Source: Saccharothrix sp. S26 (GTDB lineage: Bacteria; Actinomycetota; Actinomycetes; Mycobacteriales; Pseudonocardiaceae). From it: a stretch of DNA of 64,000 nucleotides. Location: contig NZ_JAJUWT010000010.1 of NCBI RefSeq assembly GCF_021390395.1, positions 1 through 64,000 of the forward strand, in the 5' to 3' direction. The number at the start of each line of letters is the position of its first letter. The stretch's first letter is position 1. Positions 49,598-58,817 of this stretch are shown piece after piece. The notes below the pieces were generated by a model, which searched no databases, was not told where the DNA came from, and worked only from the letters and a program-made list of their open reading frames with translations. The translations under genes and the position numbers were made by a program.

Positions 49598-50623
49598 TCA
49601 GGGAGCGGCGCGGCCCAGGGTGCTCTGCCGGGCGATCAGGCGGTGGCCGGCGCGGACCTCGACGCCCGGCAACGGTTCGGTGCTGCCGATGCGCGCCAGC
49701 AGCCGCTCCACCGCCGTGGTCGCTATGGTCACCTTGTCCGGCGAGATGGTGCTGATCGTCGGGTTGGAGTAGCGGCCGTCCTCGATGTCGTCGTAGCCGA
49801 TGAGCGCGATGTCCTCCGGCACGCGCAGCCCCCGTTCCAGCGCCACGTGCAGCGCGCCGAGCGCGACCAGGTCGCTGTAGCAGAACACGGCGTCCGGCGG
49901 GTCGGCGCGGTCGAGCAGCCGGCGCATCGCGCCCGAGCCGTCGGCCCGGTTGAACCGAGGCGTGCGGATGATCAACGACTCGTCCACCGGCAACCCGGCC
50001 TCGGCGTGGGCCTGCCGGTAGCCCGACGTGCGCAGTTGCGCGGCCTCGCCGGTCGGGTACGGCTGGTCGCCGATCGCCGCGATCCGGCGTCGGCCCAGGC
50101 CGATCAGGTGCGCGGTCGCCTCCCGGGACGCGGCCACGTCGTCGATGCCGACGTGGTCGAACGTGCCGTTGGACGACCGCTCCCCGAGCACGACCAGCGG
50201 CAGCGTGGGATCACCGTCGTCCAGGTCCTCCTGCGCCAACCCGAGCGGGCTGAAGATCATGCCGTCGAACAGCAGGGCCCGCGCGCCGCGCCGGATCAGC
50301 TCGCGCTCGTGCGCCGGGTCGCCGTCGGTCTGGTCGATCAGGACGTTGTAGCCGCGCTCGCGCGCCCGCGGGATGATCGCCTGCAACAGCTCGGCGAAGT
50401 ACGGCGTGTCCAGGTAGGGCACGACCACGGCGATCTGCCCGGACCGCCCGTTGGCGAGGTTGCGGGCGAGCACGTTGGGCCGGTAGCCCAGCTCCTTGAT
50501 CGCCCGCTCCACCTTCTCCCGGGTCCGCTCGGTGACCCTGGCGTAGCCGTTGACGACGTTCGAGACCGTCCGCGCGGACACGCCCGCGAGCTCTGCTACG
50601 TCACGCAGCGTGGCGTCGCGCAT
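49598..50623 (-). CDS. LacI-family transcriptional regulator
   Basis: A 341-residue repressor with an N-terminal HTH (ATLRDVAELAGVSARTVSNVVNG) and hinge helix (RPNVLARNLANGRSG), then a periplasmic-binding-protein-like sugar domain (QIAVVVPYLDTPYFAELLQA, VFCYSDLVALGALHVALERG, IALIGYDDIEDGRYSNPTIS). ATG 50623 has a GGAGGGGAA ribosome binding site. It sits between the GH2/lyase genes and the divergent sugar ABC/GH51 operon and probably represses both until an arabino- or galacto-oligosaccharide arrives. Confidence 0.94.
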   Translation of the reverse strand: MRDATLRDVAELAGVSARTVSNVVNGYARVTERTREKVERAIKELGYRPNVLARNLANGRSGQIAVVVPYLDTPYFAELLQAIIPRARERGYNVLIDQTDGDPAHERELIRRGARALLFDGMIFSPLGLAQEDLDDGDPTLPLVVLGERSSNGTFDHVGIDDVAASREATAHLIGLGRRRIAAIGDQPYPTGEAAQLRTSGYRQAHAEAGLPVDESLIIRTPRFNRADGSGAMRRLLDRADPPDAVFCYSDLVALGALHVALERGLRVPEDIALIGYDDIEDGRYSNPTISTISPDKVTIATTAVERLLARIGSTEPLPGVEVRAGHRLIARQSTLGRAAP

Positions 50624-50660
50624 CGTTCCCCTCCGTCGGACCGGCGCGGCGGCCCCACCG

Positions 50661-50676
50661 CTACAGCGCTGCAAAG
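50661..50676. promoter_or_regulatory. LacI-type operator site 1
   Basis: CTACAGCGCTGCAAAG; its minus strand reads TTTGCAGCGCTGTAG, matching the consensus TTGCAGCGCNGCAA shared with the two sites further right. It lies 38 nt upstream of lacI, suited to autoregulation. Confidence 0.65.
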
Positions 50677-50769
50677 GAGTGTGCACGGCGGTCCCGGCCG
50701 CGACAAGCCCCGACCGCCGGCGAGCCGTACCCGTCTCAAATATCGTTTCAATTAACTCCAGGTGAGGTC

Positions 50770-50798
50770 TTGCAGCGCGGCAAAAGGCCGTCCATAGT
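50770..50798 (+). promoter_or_regulatory. Promoter of the sugar ABC operon overlapping operator site 2
   Basis: Operator site 2, TTGCAGCGCGGCAA (50770-50783), includes a -35-like TTGCAG. It is followed after 17 nt by -10 CATAGT (50793-50798). Repressor bound here would cover the -35 element. The rest of the 382-nt gap between lacI and the binding-protein gene holds sites 1 and 3 and an AT-rich patch at 50733-50756. Confidence 0.65.
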
Positions 50799-50800
50799 GC

Positions 50801-50816
50801 TTTGCAGCGCAGCAAT
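50801..50816. promoter_or_regulatory. LacI-type operator site 3
   Basis: TTTGCAGCGCAGCAAT begins just after the -10 element, at the expected transcription start. Together with site 2 (31 bp centre to centre) it would clamp the promoter. Confidence 0.65.
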
Positions 50817-51005
50817 ACCCGGTGCCACGGTGGCAGACACGGCAAGGTCCCCCGGACCCGCCGGCCGTGGTGCGACACCCGGACCCGACCTCACGGCACC
50901 AGCACGCGCCTCGCGGGGGCGCCGCTTTCCCTGTCCGTCTCGTTCACGCACCGTGATCGCGGTCGTGGCATGCCCGGACGCGTGCCGCGACGGAAAGGCG
51001 CACTC

Positions 51006-52316
51006 ATGCTCGGCACCACCTGGTTGGCGAAACTCCGAGGAGGGCTCGCCGCCTGCGGCCTGCTCGCCGTGGCCGCGTGCGGCGGGGCGGGCGGCGACGA
51101 CGGACCCGTGACGGTGTCCGTCTGGGCCTGGTACCCGGAGTTCAAGGGGGTGGTCGAGGCGTTCAACGCCTCCCACCCCGACATCAAGGTCGAGTGGACC
51201 AACGCCGGCACCGGGGCGGACCACTACGCCAAGCTCAAGACCGCGATCACGGCCGGCAAGGGAGCTCCGGACGTGGCGATGATCGAGTTCCAGCAGATCC
51301 CCACGTTCGTCATCCTCGACGCCCTCGCGGACATGGGCGAGCACGGCGCCAACGAGGACAAGGACCTCTACGCCGAGTGGGCCTGGCAACAGGCCACCGA
51401 CGGCGAGAAGGTCTACGCGATCCCGGTCGACGGCGGCCCGATGGCGCTGATGTACCGCAAGGACCTGTTCGACCAGCACGGCATCCCCGTGCCGACCACG
51501 TGGGCCGAGTACGCCGAGGCGGCCGTGAAGATCAAGGCGGCCGACCCGGCCGCGCACATCGCGAGCTTCGGCAGCGACGGCGGCTGGCTCAACGGCCTGA
51601 TGTGGCAGTCCGGCTGCCGCCCGTACGGCTACTCGCACACCACCGCCAAGGACCAGGTGAAGATCAACCTGACCGCGCCGGAGTGCGAGCGGGTGGTCGA
51701 CCTGGTCGGCGACCTGGTCGACAAGGGGCTCATGGCCAAGGACCCGTTCTTCACCGCCGACGCCACCGCCGCGCTGGACTCGGGCAAGTACTGGACGTGG
51801 GCCGCGGCGGGCTGGACGCCCGGCTACCTGGCGGGCTCGCTGAAGAACACCGCCGGCAAGTGGGCGGTCGCGCCGATGCCGCAGTGGACGGCCGGCGCGG
51901 ACGAGCAGGGCGACTGGGGCGGCTCCACGTTCACCGTGACCAAGCAGGCCCGCAACCCGAAGGCCGCCACCACCGTGGCGCGCGAGCTGTTCGGCAGGTC
52001 GAAGGCGGCCTGGGAGATCGGGCTGGACAAGGCGTTCCTCTACCCGCTGGTCAAGGACGTCGCGGCCGACCCGGCGTTCACCGGCAAGGCCTACGACTTC
52101 TTCAACGGCCAGAAGGTGAACGAGATCTTCGTGCCCGTGTCGGAGAAGCTGGGCGACTTCCAGTTCACCCCGTTCCAGGACTTCGTGTACGGCGAGCTGA
52201 ACGACCGCAGCGCCGAGGCGTTGTCGGGCAGCAGGCCGTGGGGCACGGTGCTGGAGGAGACGCAGAAGAACGTGGTGGCCTACGCCGAGCAGCAGGGCTT
52301 CAAGGTCAGCAAGTGA
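51006..52316 (+). CDS. Sugar-binding lipoprotein of an ABC importer
   Basis: A 436-residue extracellular binding protein (SBP_bac_1). The signal peptide ends in the lipobox VAAC near residue 22. The fold landmarks are FNASHPDIKVEW, GKGAPDVAMIEFQQIPTFV, VYAIPVDGGPMALMYRKDLF and HGIPVPTTWAEY. An upstream in-frame ATG exists, but ATG 51006 gives the correct signal peptide. The leader of about 200 nt carries operator site 3. It is expected to capture arabino-oligosaccharides given the GH51 gene in the operon. Confidence 0.92.
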   Translation: MLGTTWLAKLRGGLAACGLLAVAACGGAGGDDGPVTVSVWAWYPEFKGVVEAFNASHPDIKVEWTNAGTGADHYAKLKTAITAGKGAPDVAMIEFQQIPTFVILDALADMGEHGANEDKDLYAEWAWQQATDGEKVYAIPVDGGPMALMYRKDLFDQHGIPVPTTWAEYAEAAVKIKAADPAAHIASFGSDGGWLNGLMWQSGCRPYGYSHTTAKDQVKINLTAPECERVVDLVGDLVDKGLMAKDPFFTADATAALDSGKYWTWAAAGWTPGYLAGSLKNTAGKWAVAPMPQWTAGADEQGDWGGSTFTVTKQARNPKAATTVARELFGRSKAAWEIGLDKAFLYPLVKDVAADPAFTGKAYDFFNGQKVNEIFVPVSEKLGDFQFTPFQDFVYGELNDRSAEALSGSRPWGTVLEETQKNVVAYAEQQGFKVSK

Positions 52317-52383
52317 CGTCCGGGCGGCCCGTCACCGCGACGGGCCGCCGTACCCACGCCCAGGCCCAGTCAGGAGGTCCACC

Positions 52384-53346
52384 GTGACGCGGTCCCTGCC
52401 GATCACGGCGCCCGAGGCCGACGACCCACCGGCCGCACCGGCCGAGTCCCGCGCGCGGCGGCGGTCGCGCCGGGTCACCGCGCGCCCCGTGGCCGGGATG
52501 TTGTTCGTCCTGCCGTTCTTCCTCGTCGTCGTCGCGTTCCTGGTCGTGCCGCTGGGCTACGCGTTCTGGCTCAGCCTGTCCAGCAAGAGCCTGGCGCTGG
52601 GCACGCGGTTCAGCGGCGTCGACAACTACGTGCGCGCGTTCACCGACCCGGTGCTGCTCGACGGGCTGCTGCGGGTCGTGCTGTTCGGGCTCGTGCAGAT
52701 CCCGGTCATGCTCGGCATCGCGCTGGCCGGCGCGCTCGCGCTGGACGCCGTCACGACCAGGTTCGCCCTGGCGTTCCGGCTCATCGCGTTCATGCCCTAC
52801 GCCGTGCCCGCCGTGGTCGGTGCGCTCATGTGGGGCTTCCTCTACAGCCGCACGTTCGGCCCGTTCGCCGACCTGCCGACGCTCGTGGGCGGCGAGCCGA
52901 TCGACTTCTTCAGCGTCTCGTTGCTGCTGGTGTCGCTGGGCAACATCGTGACGTGGGCGTGGACCGGCTACAACATGATCATCCTGTACTCGGCGTTGCA
53001 GGGCGTGCCGCGCGAGCTGCACGAGGCCGCGGTGGTCGACGGCGCCACGCCGGTGCAGGTCGCGCTGCGGGTCAAGGTGCCCGCGATCAAGCAGGCGATC
53101 TCGCTGGCCGCGATCTTCACCGTCATCGGCACCATGCAGTTCTTCACCGAGCCGCAGATCATGGCCCGGTTCGCGCCGCAGATCTCGGCCGGGTACACGC
53201 CCAACCTCTACGCCTACAACCAGGCGTTCGCGTACTCGGACTTCCACTACTCCGCCGCGCTCTCCTTCGCCCTCGGCTTCCTGGTGTTCGTGGTGGCTTA
53301 CGCGTTCGTGATCGTCAACAACCGCAGGCGGGTGGCGCGCTCATGA
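52384..53346 (+). CDS. Sugar ABC transporter permease 1 (MalF-like)
   Basis: A 320-residue permease with six helices after a basic cytoplasmic N terminus (RARRRSRRVTARP). The EAA loop is ELHEAAVVDGATPVQVALRVKVP, which docks to a shared MsmK-type ATPase. No ATPase gene is in the operon, as is usual for actinomycete sugar importers. GTG 52384 has an AGGAGG ribosome binding site. Confidence 0.93.
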   Translation: MTRSLPITAPEADDPPAAPAESRARRRSRRVTARPVAGMLFVLPFFLVVVAFLVVPLGYAFWLSLSSKSLALGTRFSGVDNYVRAFTDPVLLDGLLRVVLFGLVQIPVMLGIALAGALALDAVTTRFALAFRLIAFMPYAVPAVVGALMWGFLYSRTFGPFADLPTLVGGEPIDFFSVSLLLVSLGNIVTWAWTGYNMIILYSALQGVPRELHEAAVVDGATPVQVALRVKVPAIKQAISLAAIFTVIGTMQFFTEPQIMARFAPQISAGYTPNLYAYNQAFAYSDFHYSAALSFALGFLVFVVAYAFVIVNNRRRVARS

Positions 53347-54182
53347 AGGTGAAGACCCGGCTCCCGCACCTGTTGATGGGCGCGGGCATCCTCTACTTCG
53401 TCGTCCCGCTGCTGTGGGTGGTCATCGCGGCCACCAAGAGCCAGCCGGACCTGCTGGACAGCCCGGCGCTGTGGTTCGCCGAGTTCAACCTGTTCGACAA
53501 CATCGGGCAGCTGTTCCGCGAGGACGACGGCGTGTACGGCCAGTGGCTGGTCAACACGGCGTTGTACTCGGGCCTGAGCGCGGTGGGCGCAACCGCCTTG
53601 GCGGCCGCGGCGGGCTACGGCCTGGCGCGGTTCCGGTTCCCGGGCCGGCGGTTGTTCGAGACGGCGCTGCTGGGCATGATCATGGTGCCGGCGACCGCCC
53701 TGGTGCTGCCGACGTACCTGATCCTGTCCGAGGTGGAGCTGGTCGACACGATGTGGGCGGTCGTGCTGCCCTCGCTGCTCAGCCCCTTCGGCGCGTACCT
53801 CATCCGGGTGTACGTGGACGAGAGCGTGCCGGTGGAGCTGATCGACGCCGCCCGCATCGACCGGGCGGGTGAGCTGCGGATCTTCTGGCAGATCGTGGTG
53901 CCGATGATGCGACCCGCCATCGTCACGGTCTTCCTGTTCACCCTGGTCGCCACCTGGAACAATTACTTCCTGCCGCTGGTGATGCTCAGCGACGCCGACC
54001 TGTACCCGCTCACCGTGGGCCTGACCACCTGGTTCAACACCGCTCAGCAGGAGGCAGGCACCCGCATGTTGTTCAACCTCGTGGTGACCGGCGCACTGCT
54101 GGCCATCGTCCCGCTCATCGTCGCCTTCGTCCTGCTGCAGCGCTTCTGGCGCAGCGGTGCGGCCGCGGGCGCCCTGAAGTAG
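53343..54182 (+). CDS. Sugar ABC transporter permease 2 (MalG-like)
   Basis: A 279-residue permease with six helices. Its EAA loop is VPVELIDAARIDRAGELRIFWQIVVP. ATG 53343 overlaps the previous gene by 4 nt (ATGA). It forms the channel with the MalF-like protein; the ATPase must come from elsewhere in the genome. Confidence 0.93.
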   Translation: MKVKTRLPHLLMGAGILYFVVPLLWVVIAATKSQPDLLDSPALWFAEFNLFDNIGQLFREDDGVYGQWLVNTALYSGLSAVGATALAAAAGYGLARFRFPGRRLFETALLGMIMVPATALVLPTYLILSEVELVDTMWAVVLPSLLSPFGAYLIRVYVDESVPVELIDAARIDRAGELRIFWQIVVPMMRPAIVTVFLFTLVATWNNYFLPLVMLSDADLYPLTVGLTTWFNTAQQEAGTRMLFNLVVTGALLAIVPLIVAFVLLQRFWRSGAAAGALK

Positions 54183-54189
54183 GAGTCCC

Positions 54190-55695
54190 GTGCTCAACGC
54201 CTCCCTTGCCCTCAATCCCGACTACGTCATCGCGCCCGTGCGACGCCGCCTCTTCGGGTCGTTCGTCGAGCACATGGGCCGTTGCGTCTACACCGGCATC
54301 TACGAGCCCGGCCACCCGACCGCCGACGAGGACGGCTTCCGCGGCGACGTGCTGGAGCTGACCCGTGAGATGGGGGTCGAGCTGGTCCGCTACCCCGGCG
54401 GCAACTTCGTCTCCGGCTACCGCTGGGAGGACGGCGTCGGCCCCGTCGCGCAGCGGCCCGTGCGCCGTGAGCTCGCGTGGCACAGCCTGGAGACCAACGA
54501 GGTCGGCATCGACGAGTTCGTCCGCTGGGCCCGCAAGGCCGACGTCGAGGTCATGTACGCGGTGAACCTGGGCACGCGCGGCGTCGCCGAGGCGCTCGAC
54601 GTGCACGAGTACATGAACCACGACGGCGGCACGCACCTGTCCGACCTGCGCCGCGCCAACGGCTCGAAGGAGCCGCACGGCGTGAAGCTGTGGTGCCTGG
54701 GCAACGAGCTGGACGGCCCGTGGCAGCTCGGCCACAAGACCGCGCACGAGTACGGCCGGCTGGCCGCCGAGACGGCCCGCGCGCTGCGGCAGGCCGAGCC
54801 GGACCTGGAACTCGTGGCGTGCGGCAGCTCCAGTTCGTCCATGCCGACGTTCGGCGAGTGGGAGTCCACCGTGCTGGAGCTGGCGTACGACGAGGTGGAC
54901 CACATCTCGCTGCACGCCTACTACGAGGTGATCGACGGCGACGTGGACAGCTTCCTCGCCTCGGCGGTCAACATGGACCACTTCATCGACAGCGTGGTGG
55001 CCACCGCCGACGCGGTCGGCGCGCGGCTGAAGAGCAAGAAGAAGATCACGCTGTCGTTCGACGAGTGGAACGTCTGGTACATGCAGCGCTTCCACGCCGA
55101 GCCGCGCACGGAATGGGAGATCGCGCCCCGCGTGATCGAGGACCAGTACGACGTCACCGACGCGGTCGTCGTGGGCAACCTGCTGATCTCGTTGCTGCGC
55201 CACAGCGACCGGGTCGCCGTCGCGTGCCAGGCCCAGTTGGTGAACGTGATCGCGCCGATCCGCAGCGAGCCCGGCGGCCCGGCGTGGCGACAGACCACCT
55301 TCCACCCGTTCGCGCTGACCTCGCGCCTGGCGCGCGGCCAGGTGCTGCGGGTCGAGACCTCCTCGCCGACCTACTCGACCAAGCGCTTCGGCGACGTCCC
55401 GGTGGTCGACTCGGTCGCCACGCACGACGAGGAGACCGGCGACACGGTCGTCTTCGTGGTCAACCGCCACCGGACCGAGCCGGTCGACCTGCGCGTCGCC
55501 CTGGCCGCCTTCGGCGACGTCACGGTCGCCGAGGCTTGGACCGTTCACGACCCGGACGGCTCGGCCACCAACACGGAATCCGACCCGGACCGCGTCGTGC
55601 CCAAGCCCCAGGACGTCGCTCTGGCGGACGGCGAGCTCCAGACCGTGCTGGCTCCCGTGTCGTGGACGGCGGTCCGGCTCACGTCCGGTTCCTGA
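54190..55695 (+). CDS. GH51 alpha-L-arabinofuranosidase
   Basis: A 501-residue intracellular enzyme without a signal peptide. The GH51 start motif (FGSFVEHMGRCVYTGIYEPG), RYPGGNFVSGYRWEDGVGP, acid/base Glu173 in CLGNELDG and nucleophile Glu292 in FDEWNVWY are all present, and the C-terminal beta-sandwich is complete. It removes arabinofuranose from oligosaccharides after import. GTG 54190 lies 7 nt after the permease with AGGAG overlapping the stop, so it is the last gene of the importer operon. Confidence 0.95.
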   Translation: MLNASLALNPDYVIAPVRRRLFGSFVEHMGRCVYTGIYEPGHPTADEDGFRGDVLELTREMGVELVRYPGGNFVSGYRWEDGVGPVAQRPVRRELAWHSLETNEVGIDEFVRWARKADVEVMYAVNLGTRGVAEALDVHEYMNHDGGTHLSDLRRANGSKEPHGVKLWCLGNELDGPWQLGHKTAHEYGRLAAETARALRQAEPDLELVACGSSSSSMPTFGEWESTVLELAYDEVDHISLHAYYEVIDGDVDSFLASAVNMDHFIDSVVATADAVGARLKSKKKITLSFDEWNVWYMQRFHAEPRTEWEIAPRVIEDQYDVTDAVVVGNLLISLLRHSDRVAVACQAQLVNVIAPIRSEPGGPAWRQTTFHPFALTSRLARGQVLRVETSSPTYSTKRFGDVPVVDSVATHDEETGDTVVFVVNRHRTEPVDLRVALAAFGDVTVAEAWTVHDPDGSATNTESDPDRVVPKPQDVALADGELQTVLAPVSWTAVRLTSGS

Positions 55696-55728
55696 TCGGC
55701 GCTGATCAGGATAAAAAATCAAAAGATC

Positions 55729-56290
55729 AAAAGCGTCCTCGCCGGACGGGCAGATCAGCAGGATGACCCCAACTACCCCTGGATGCTGCGGTTGCGTCGT
55801 GGGCCGGGTTTCGTGTCATCCCACCGACCTCCCTCCGGGCTACCACACGCGTCAAGGGGGCGACATCGGTCAACGCCGTAGCCCGCAGTGGACTACGCCC
55901 CCTTGACACGTGCGGTAGGGCAAAGCCAGGTCGGCGGGATGACACGAAGCCCTCCCTGTATTGGGGAAGCGCATCGCGGCCTCACCGCGCCGGACGAGAC
56001 CGGACGCCCGGCCCCGCCGGCGACTTCCGACCCCGTCCACTGGGCGTCTTTGCTTCAGAAGTAGGGCTTCGTGTCATCCCGCCGACCTGGCGCAGCCCTA
56101 CCGCACGTGTCAAGGGGGGCGTAGTCCACCTCTGCCTGACACGTCCACTGCGGGCGCCCCCCTTGATACGTGTGGTAGCCCTTGTGGAGGTCGGTGGGAT
56201 GACACGAAACCCGGACCACCCACCCAACCGGAACATCCATGGGCGGTTCGGGTCATCCTGCTGATCTGCCCGTCCGGCGAGGACGCTTTT
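55729..56290. repeat. 562-bp nested inverted-repeat element
   Basis: The outer arms are a perfect 41-bp inverted repeat (55729-55769 and 56250-56290). Inside are four copies of a 57-59-bp unit in alternating orientation: 55806-55862 (+), 55896-55953 (-), 56063-56121 (+), 56155-56212 (-). Copies 1 and 4 match best, as do copies 2 and 3, so the whole block is symmetric about 56010. Each unit contains CGTGTCATCCC and GTCAAGGGGG. No convincing gene lies inside. It separates convergent GH51 and UvrA-like genes and may end both transcripts. Confidence 0.9.
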
Positions 56291-56316
56291 ACCTTTCGAT
56301 CTCTTCGACCTTCCAA

Positions 56317-58701
56317 TCACTCTCCGACATAAGCCGCCAAGTGCTCACCCGTCAGCGTGGCGCGCTTGGCGACCAACTCTGCCGGAGTCCCCTCGAACAC
56401 GACCTGACCGCCGTCATGACCCGCACCGGGACCGAGGTCGATGATCCAGTCAGCGTGCGCCATCACGGCCTGGTGGTGCTCGATCACGATGACCGACTTG
56501 CCCGACTCGACCAGCCGGTCGAGCAGGCCGAGCAGTTGCTCGACATCCGCCAAGTGCAAGCCCGTGGTCGGCTCGTCCAGGATGTAGACCCCGCCCTGCT
56601 CGGCCATCTGCGTGGCGAGCTTGAGCCGCTGCCGCTCGCCGCCCGACAGCGTGGTCAACGGCTGCCCCAGGGTCAGGTAGCCGAGGCCCACATCGGCCAA
56701 CCGGTCGAGGATCTTGTGCGCGGCCGGGGTGCGGGCCTCGCCCTCGCCGAAGAACGACTCCGCCTCGACCACGGACATGGCGAGCACCTCGGCGATGTCC
56801 CGGCCGCCCAGCGTGTACTCCAGCACCGACGCCTGGAACCGCTTGCCCTCGCAGTCCTCGCAGGTGGACTCGACGGTGGCCATGACGCCCAGCTCCGTGT
56901 AGATGACGCCGGCGCCGTTGCACGTCGGGCACGCGCCCTCGGAGTTGGAGCTGAACAAAGCCGGCTTCACGCCGTTGGCCTTGGCGAACGCCTTGCGGAT
57001 CGGCTCCAGCAGCCCGGTGTAGGTGGCCGGGTTGCTGCGTCGCGAACCGCGGATCGCGCCCTGGTCGATCACGACCACGCCGTCGCGGCCCGCGACCGAG
57101 CCGTGGATCAGCGAGCTCTTCCCGGACCCGGCCACGCCGGTGACGGCGCACAGCACGCCCAGCGGGATGTCCACGTCGACGTCACGCAAGTTGTGCGTGT
57201 TCGCGCCACGCACCTCCAGCACACCCGACGGCGTCCGAACCGAGGGCTTCAGCCGCGCGCGGTCGTCCAGGTGCCGTCCGGTGAGGGTGTCGGCGGCGCG
57301 CAGCCCGTCGACGGTGCCCTCGAACACCACCTCGCCACCACCCGTGCCCGCCGCCGGACCGAGGTCGACGACGTGGTCGGCGATCGCGATCACCTCGGGC
57401 TTGTGCTCGACGACCAGCACGGTGTTGCCCTTGTCCCGCAACTGGACCAGCAGGGCGTTCATCCGGTCGATATCGTGCGGGTGCAACCCGATCGTGGGTT
57501 CGTCGAAGACGTACGTGACGTCGGTGAGCGACGAGCCGAGGTGCCGGATGAGCTTGGTGCGCTGCGCCTCACCGCCGGACAGCGTGCCGGACGGCCGGTC
57601 CAGCGAGAGGTAGCCGAGCCCGATGTCCACGAAGGAGTCGAGCGTCCGGCTCAGGTTCGCCAGCAGCGGCGCGACCGAAGGCTCGTCCAGCTCCCGCACC
57701 CACTGGGCCAGGTCGCTGATCTGCATCGAGCAGACGTCGGCGATGTTGCGGCCCTTGATCTTGGACGACAGGGCTTCCTTTGCCAGGCGCGTGCCGCCGC
57801 AGTCGGGGCAGGTCGTGAACGTCACCGCCCGTTCCACGAACGCGCGGATGTGCGGCTGGAGCGAGTCGACGTCCTTGGACAGGTAGGACTTCTGGATCGA
57901 CGGGATCAGGCCCGAGTAGGTCAGGTTGATGCCCTCGACCTTGATCTTGGTGGGTTCCTTGTGCAGCAGGTCGTGCAGCTCCCGCTTGTTGTACTTGCGG
58001 ATCGGCTTGTCCGGGTCGAAGAAGCCGCAGCCGCGGAAGATGCGGCCGTACCAGCCGTCCATGCTGTAGCCGGGGATGGTGAGCGCGCCCTCGTTGAGCG
58101 ACTTGCCGTCGTCGTACAGCGCGGTGAGGTCGATGTCGTTGACCGAACCCATGCCCTCGCAGCGCGGGCACATGCCGCCGAGCCGGTTGAACGTCGCCTT
58201 CTCCGCCTTGGTCTTGCCGCCGCGCTCCACCGTGATCGCGCCGCTGGCCCGCACCGACGGCACGTTGAACGAGTACGCGTTGGGCGGGCCGATGTGCGGG
58301 GTGCCGAGCCTGCTGAACAGGATGCGCAGCATCGCGTTGGTGTCGGTCACGGTGCCGACCGTGGAACGCGGGTTCGCGCCCAGCCGCTCCTGGTCGACGA
58401 TGATCGCGGTGGTCAGCCCGTCCAGCACGTCCACCTCGGGCCGCGCCAGCGTCGGCATGAAGCCCTGCACGAACGCGCTGTACGTCTCGTTGATCATCCG
58501 CTGCGACTCGGCGGCGATGGTGCCGAACACCAACGAGCTCTTGCCCGAGCCGGACACACCGGTGAACACCGTGAGCCTGCGCTTGGGGATCTCGACGCTG
58601 ACGTCCTTGAGGTTGTTGACGCGCGCGCCCTGCACGCGGATGAGGTCGTGGCTGTCGGCCGGGTGCGGCTCGGGCGACGGCGCGTTCTTCCTCGTGGCCA
58701 T
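56317..58701 (-). CDS. UvrA-like excinuclease ATPase (class II, UvrA2/DrrC-like)
   Basis: A 794-residue double ABC ATPase. Each half has Walker A ([10 protein letters not shown] near 49, [10 protein letters not shown] near 487), zinc-finger cysteines (CPRCEG and CPDCGG; CPTCNG and CEDCEG), a signature ([16 protein letters not shown]) and Walker B DEPT. The length is about 150 residues below housekeeping UvrA, as in UvrA2/DrrC proteins linked to resistance to DNA-intercalating drugs. Loss of part of the UvrB-binding region is expected but was not checked. It is likely a drug-damage or self-resistance factor, not the main repair gene. Confidence 0.9.
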   Translation of the reverse strand: MATRKNAPSPEPHPADSHDLIRVQGARVNNLKDVSVEIPKRRLTVFTGVSGSGKSSLVFGTIAAESQRMINETYSAFVQGFMPTLARPEVDVLDGLTTAIIVDQERLGANPRSTVGTVTDTNAMLRILFSRLGTPHIGPPNAYSFNVPSVRASGAITVERGGKTKAEKATFNRLGGMCPRCEGMGSVNDIDLTALYDDGKSLNEGALTIPGYSMDGWYGRIFRGCGFFDPDKPIRKYNKRELHDLLHKEPTKIKVEGINLTYSGLIPSIQKSYLSKDVDSLQPHIRAFVERAVTFTTCPDCGGTRLAKEALSSKIKGRNIADVCSMQISDLAQWVRELDEPSVAPLLANLSRTLDSFVDIGLGYLSLDRPSGTLSGGEAQRTKLIRHLGSSLTDVTYVFDEPTIGLHPHDIDRMNALLVQLRDKGNTVLVVEHKPEVIAIADHVVDLGPAAGTGGGEVVFEGTVDGLRAADTLTGRHLDDRARLKPSVRTPSGVLEVRGANTHNLRDVDVDIPLGVLCAVTGVAGSGKSSLIHGSVAGRDGVVVIDQGAIRGSRRSNPATYTGLLEPIRKAFAKANGVKPALFSSNSEGACPTCNGAGVIYTELGVMATVESTCEDCEGKRFQASVLEYTLGGRDIAEVLAMSVVEAESFFGEGEARTPAAHKILDRLADVGLGYLTLGQPLTTLSGGERQRLKLATQMAEQGGVYILDEPTTGLHLADVEQLLGLLDRLVESGKSVIVIEHHQAVMAHADWIIDLGPGAGHDGGQVVFEGTPAELVAKRATLTGEHLAAYVGE

Positions 58702-58799
58702 GCTGATCGTGTCTCCATCTGGTTGTGCGGCGCGCGTGGTCGGTGGTGTGGGGTTCGGTCGGTGCGCCGCCCCGCTCCGGACGGGGAGCGGGGGCGGCA

Positions 58800-58816
58800 C
58801 CGTCCGCTGTGGACGG
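58800..58816 (-). terminator. Small hairpin after the VOC gene
   Basis: CCGTCC/GGACGG (6-bp stem, 5-nt loop) lies 2 nt after the VOC stop on the minus strand. It is weak and may only attenuate read-through into the UvrA-like gene. Confidence 0.4.
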
Positions 58817-58817
58817 C

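Noticed and set aside
55729..56290. Insertion sequence or coding gene inside the palindrome
   Set aside because: There is no transposase-like frame and no flanking target duplication that I can see. Open frames there are short and are mirrored copies of the repeat units.
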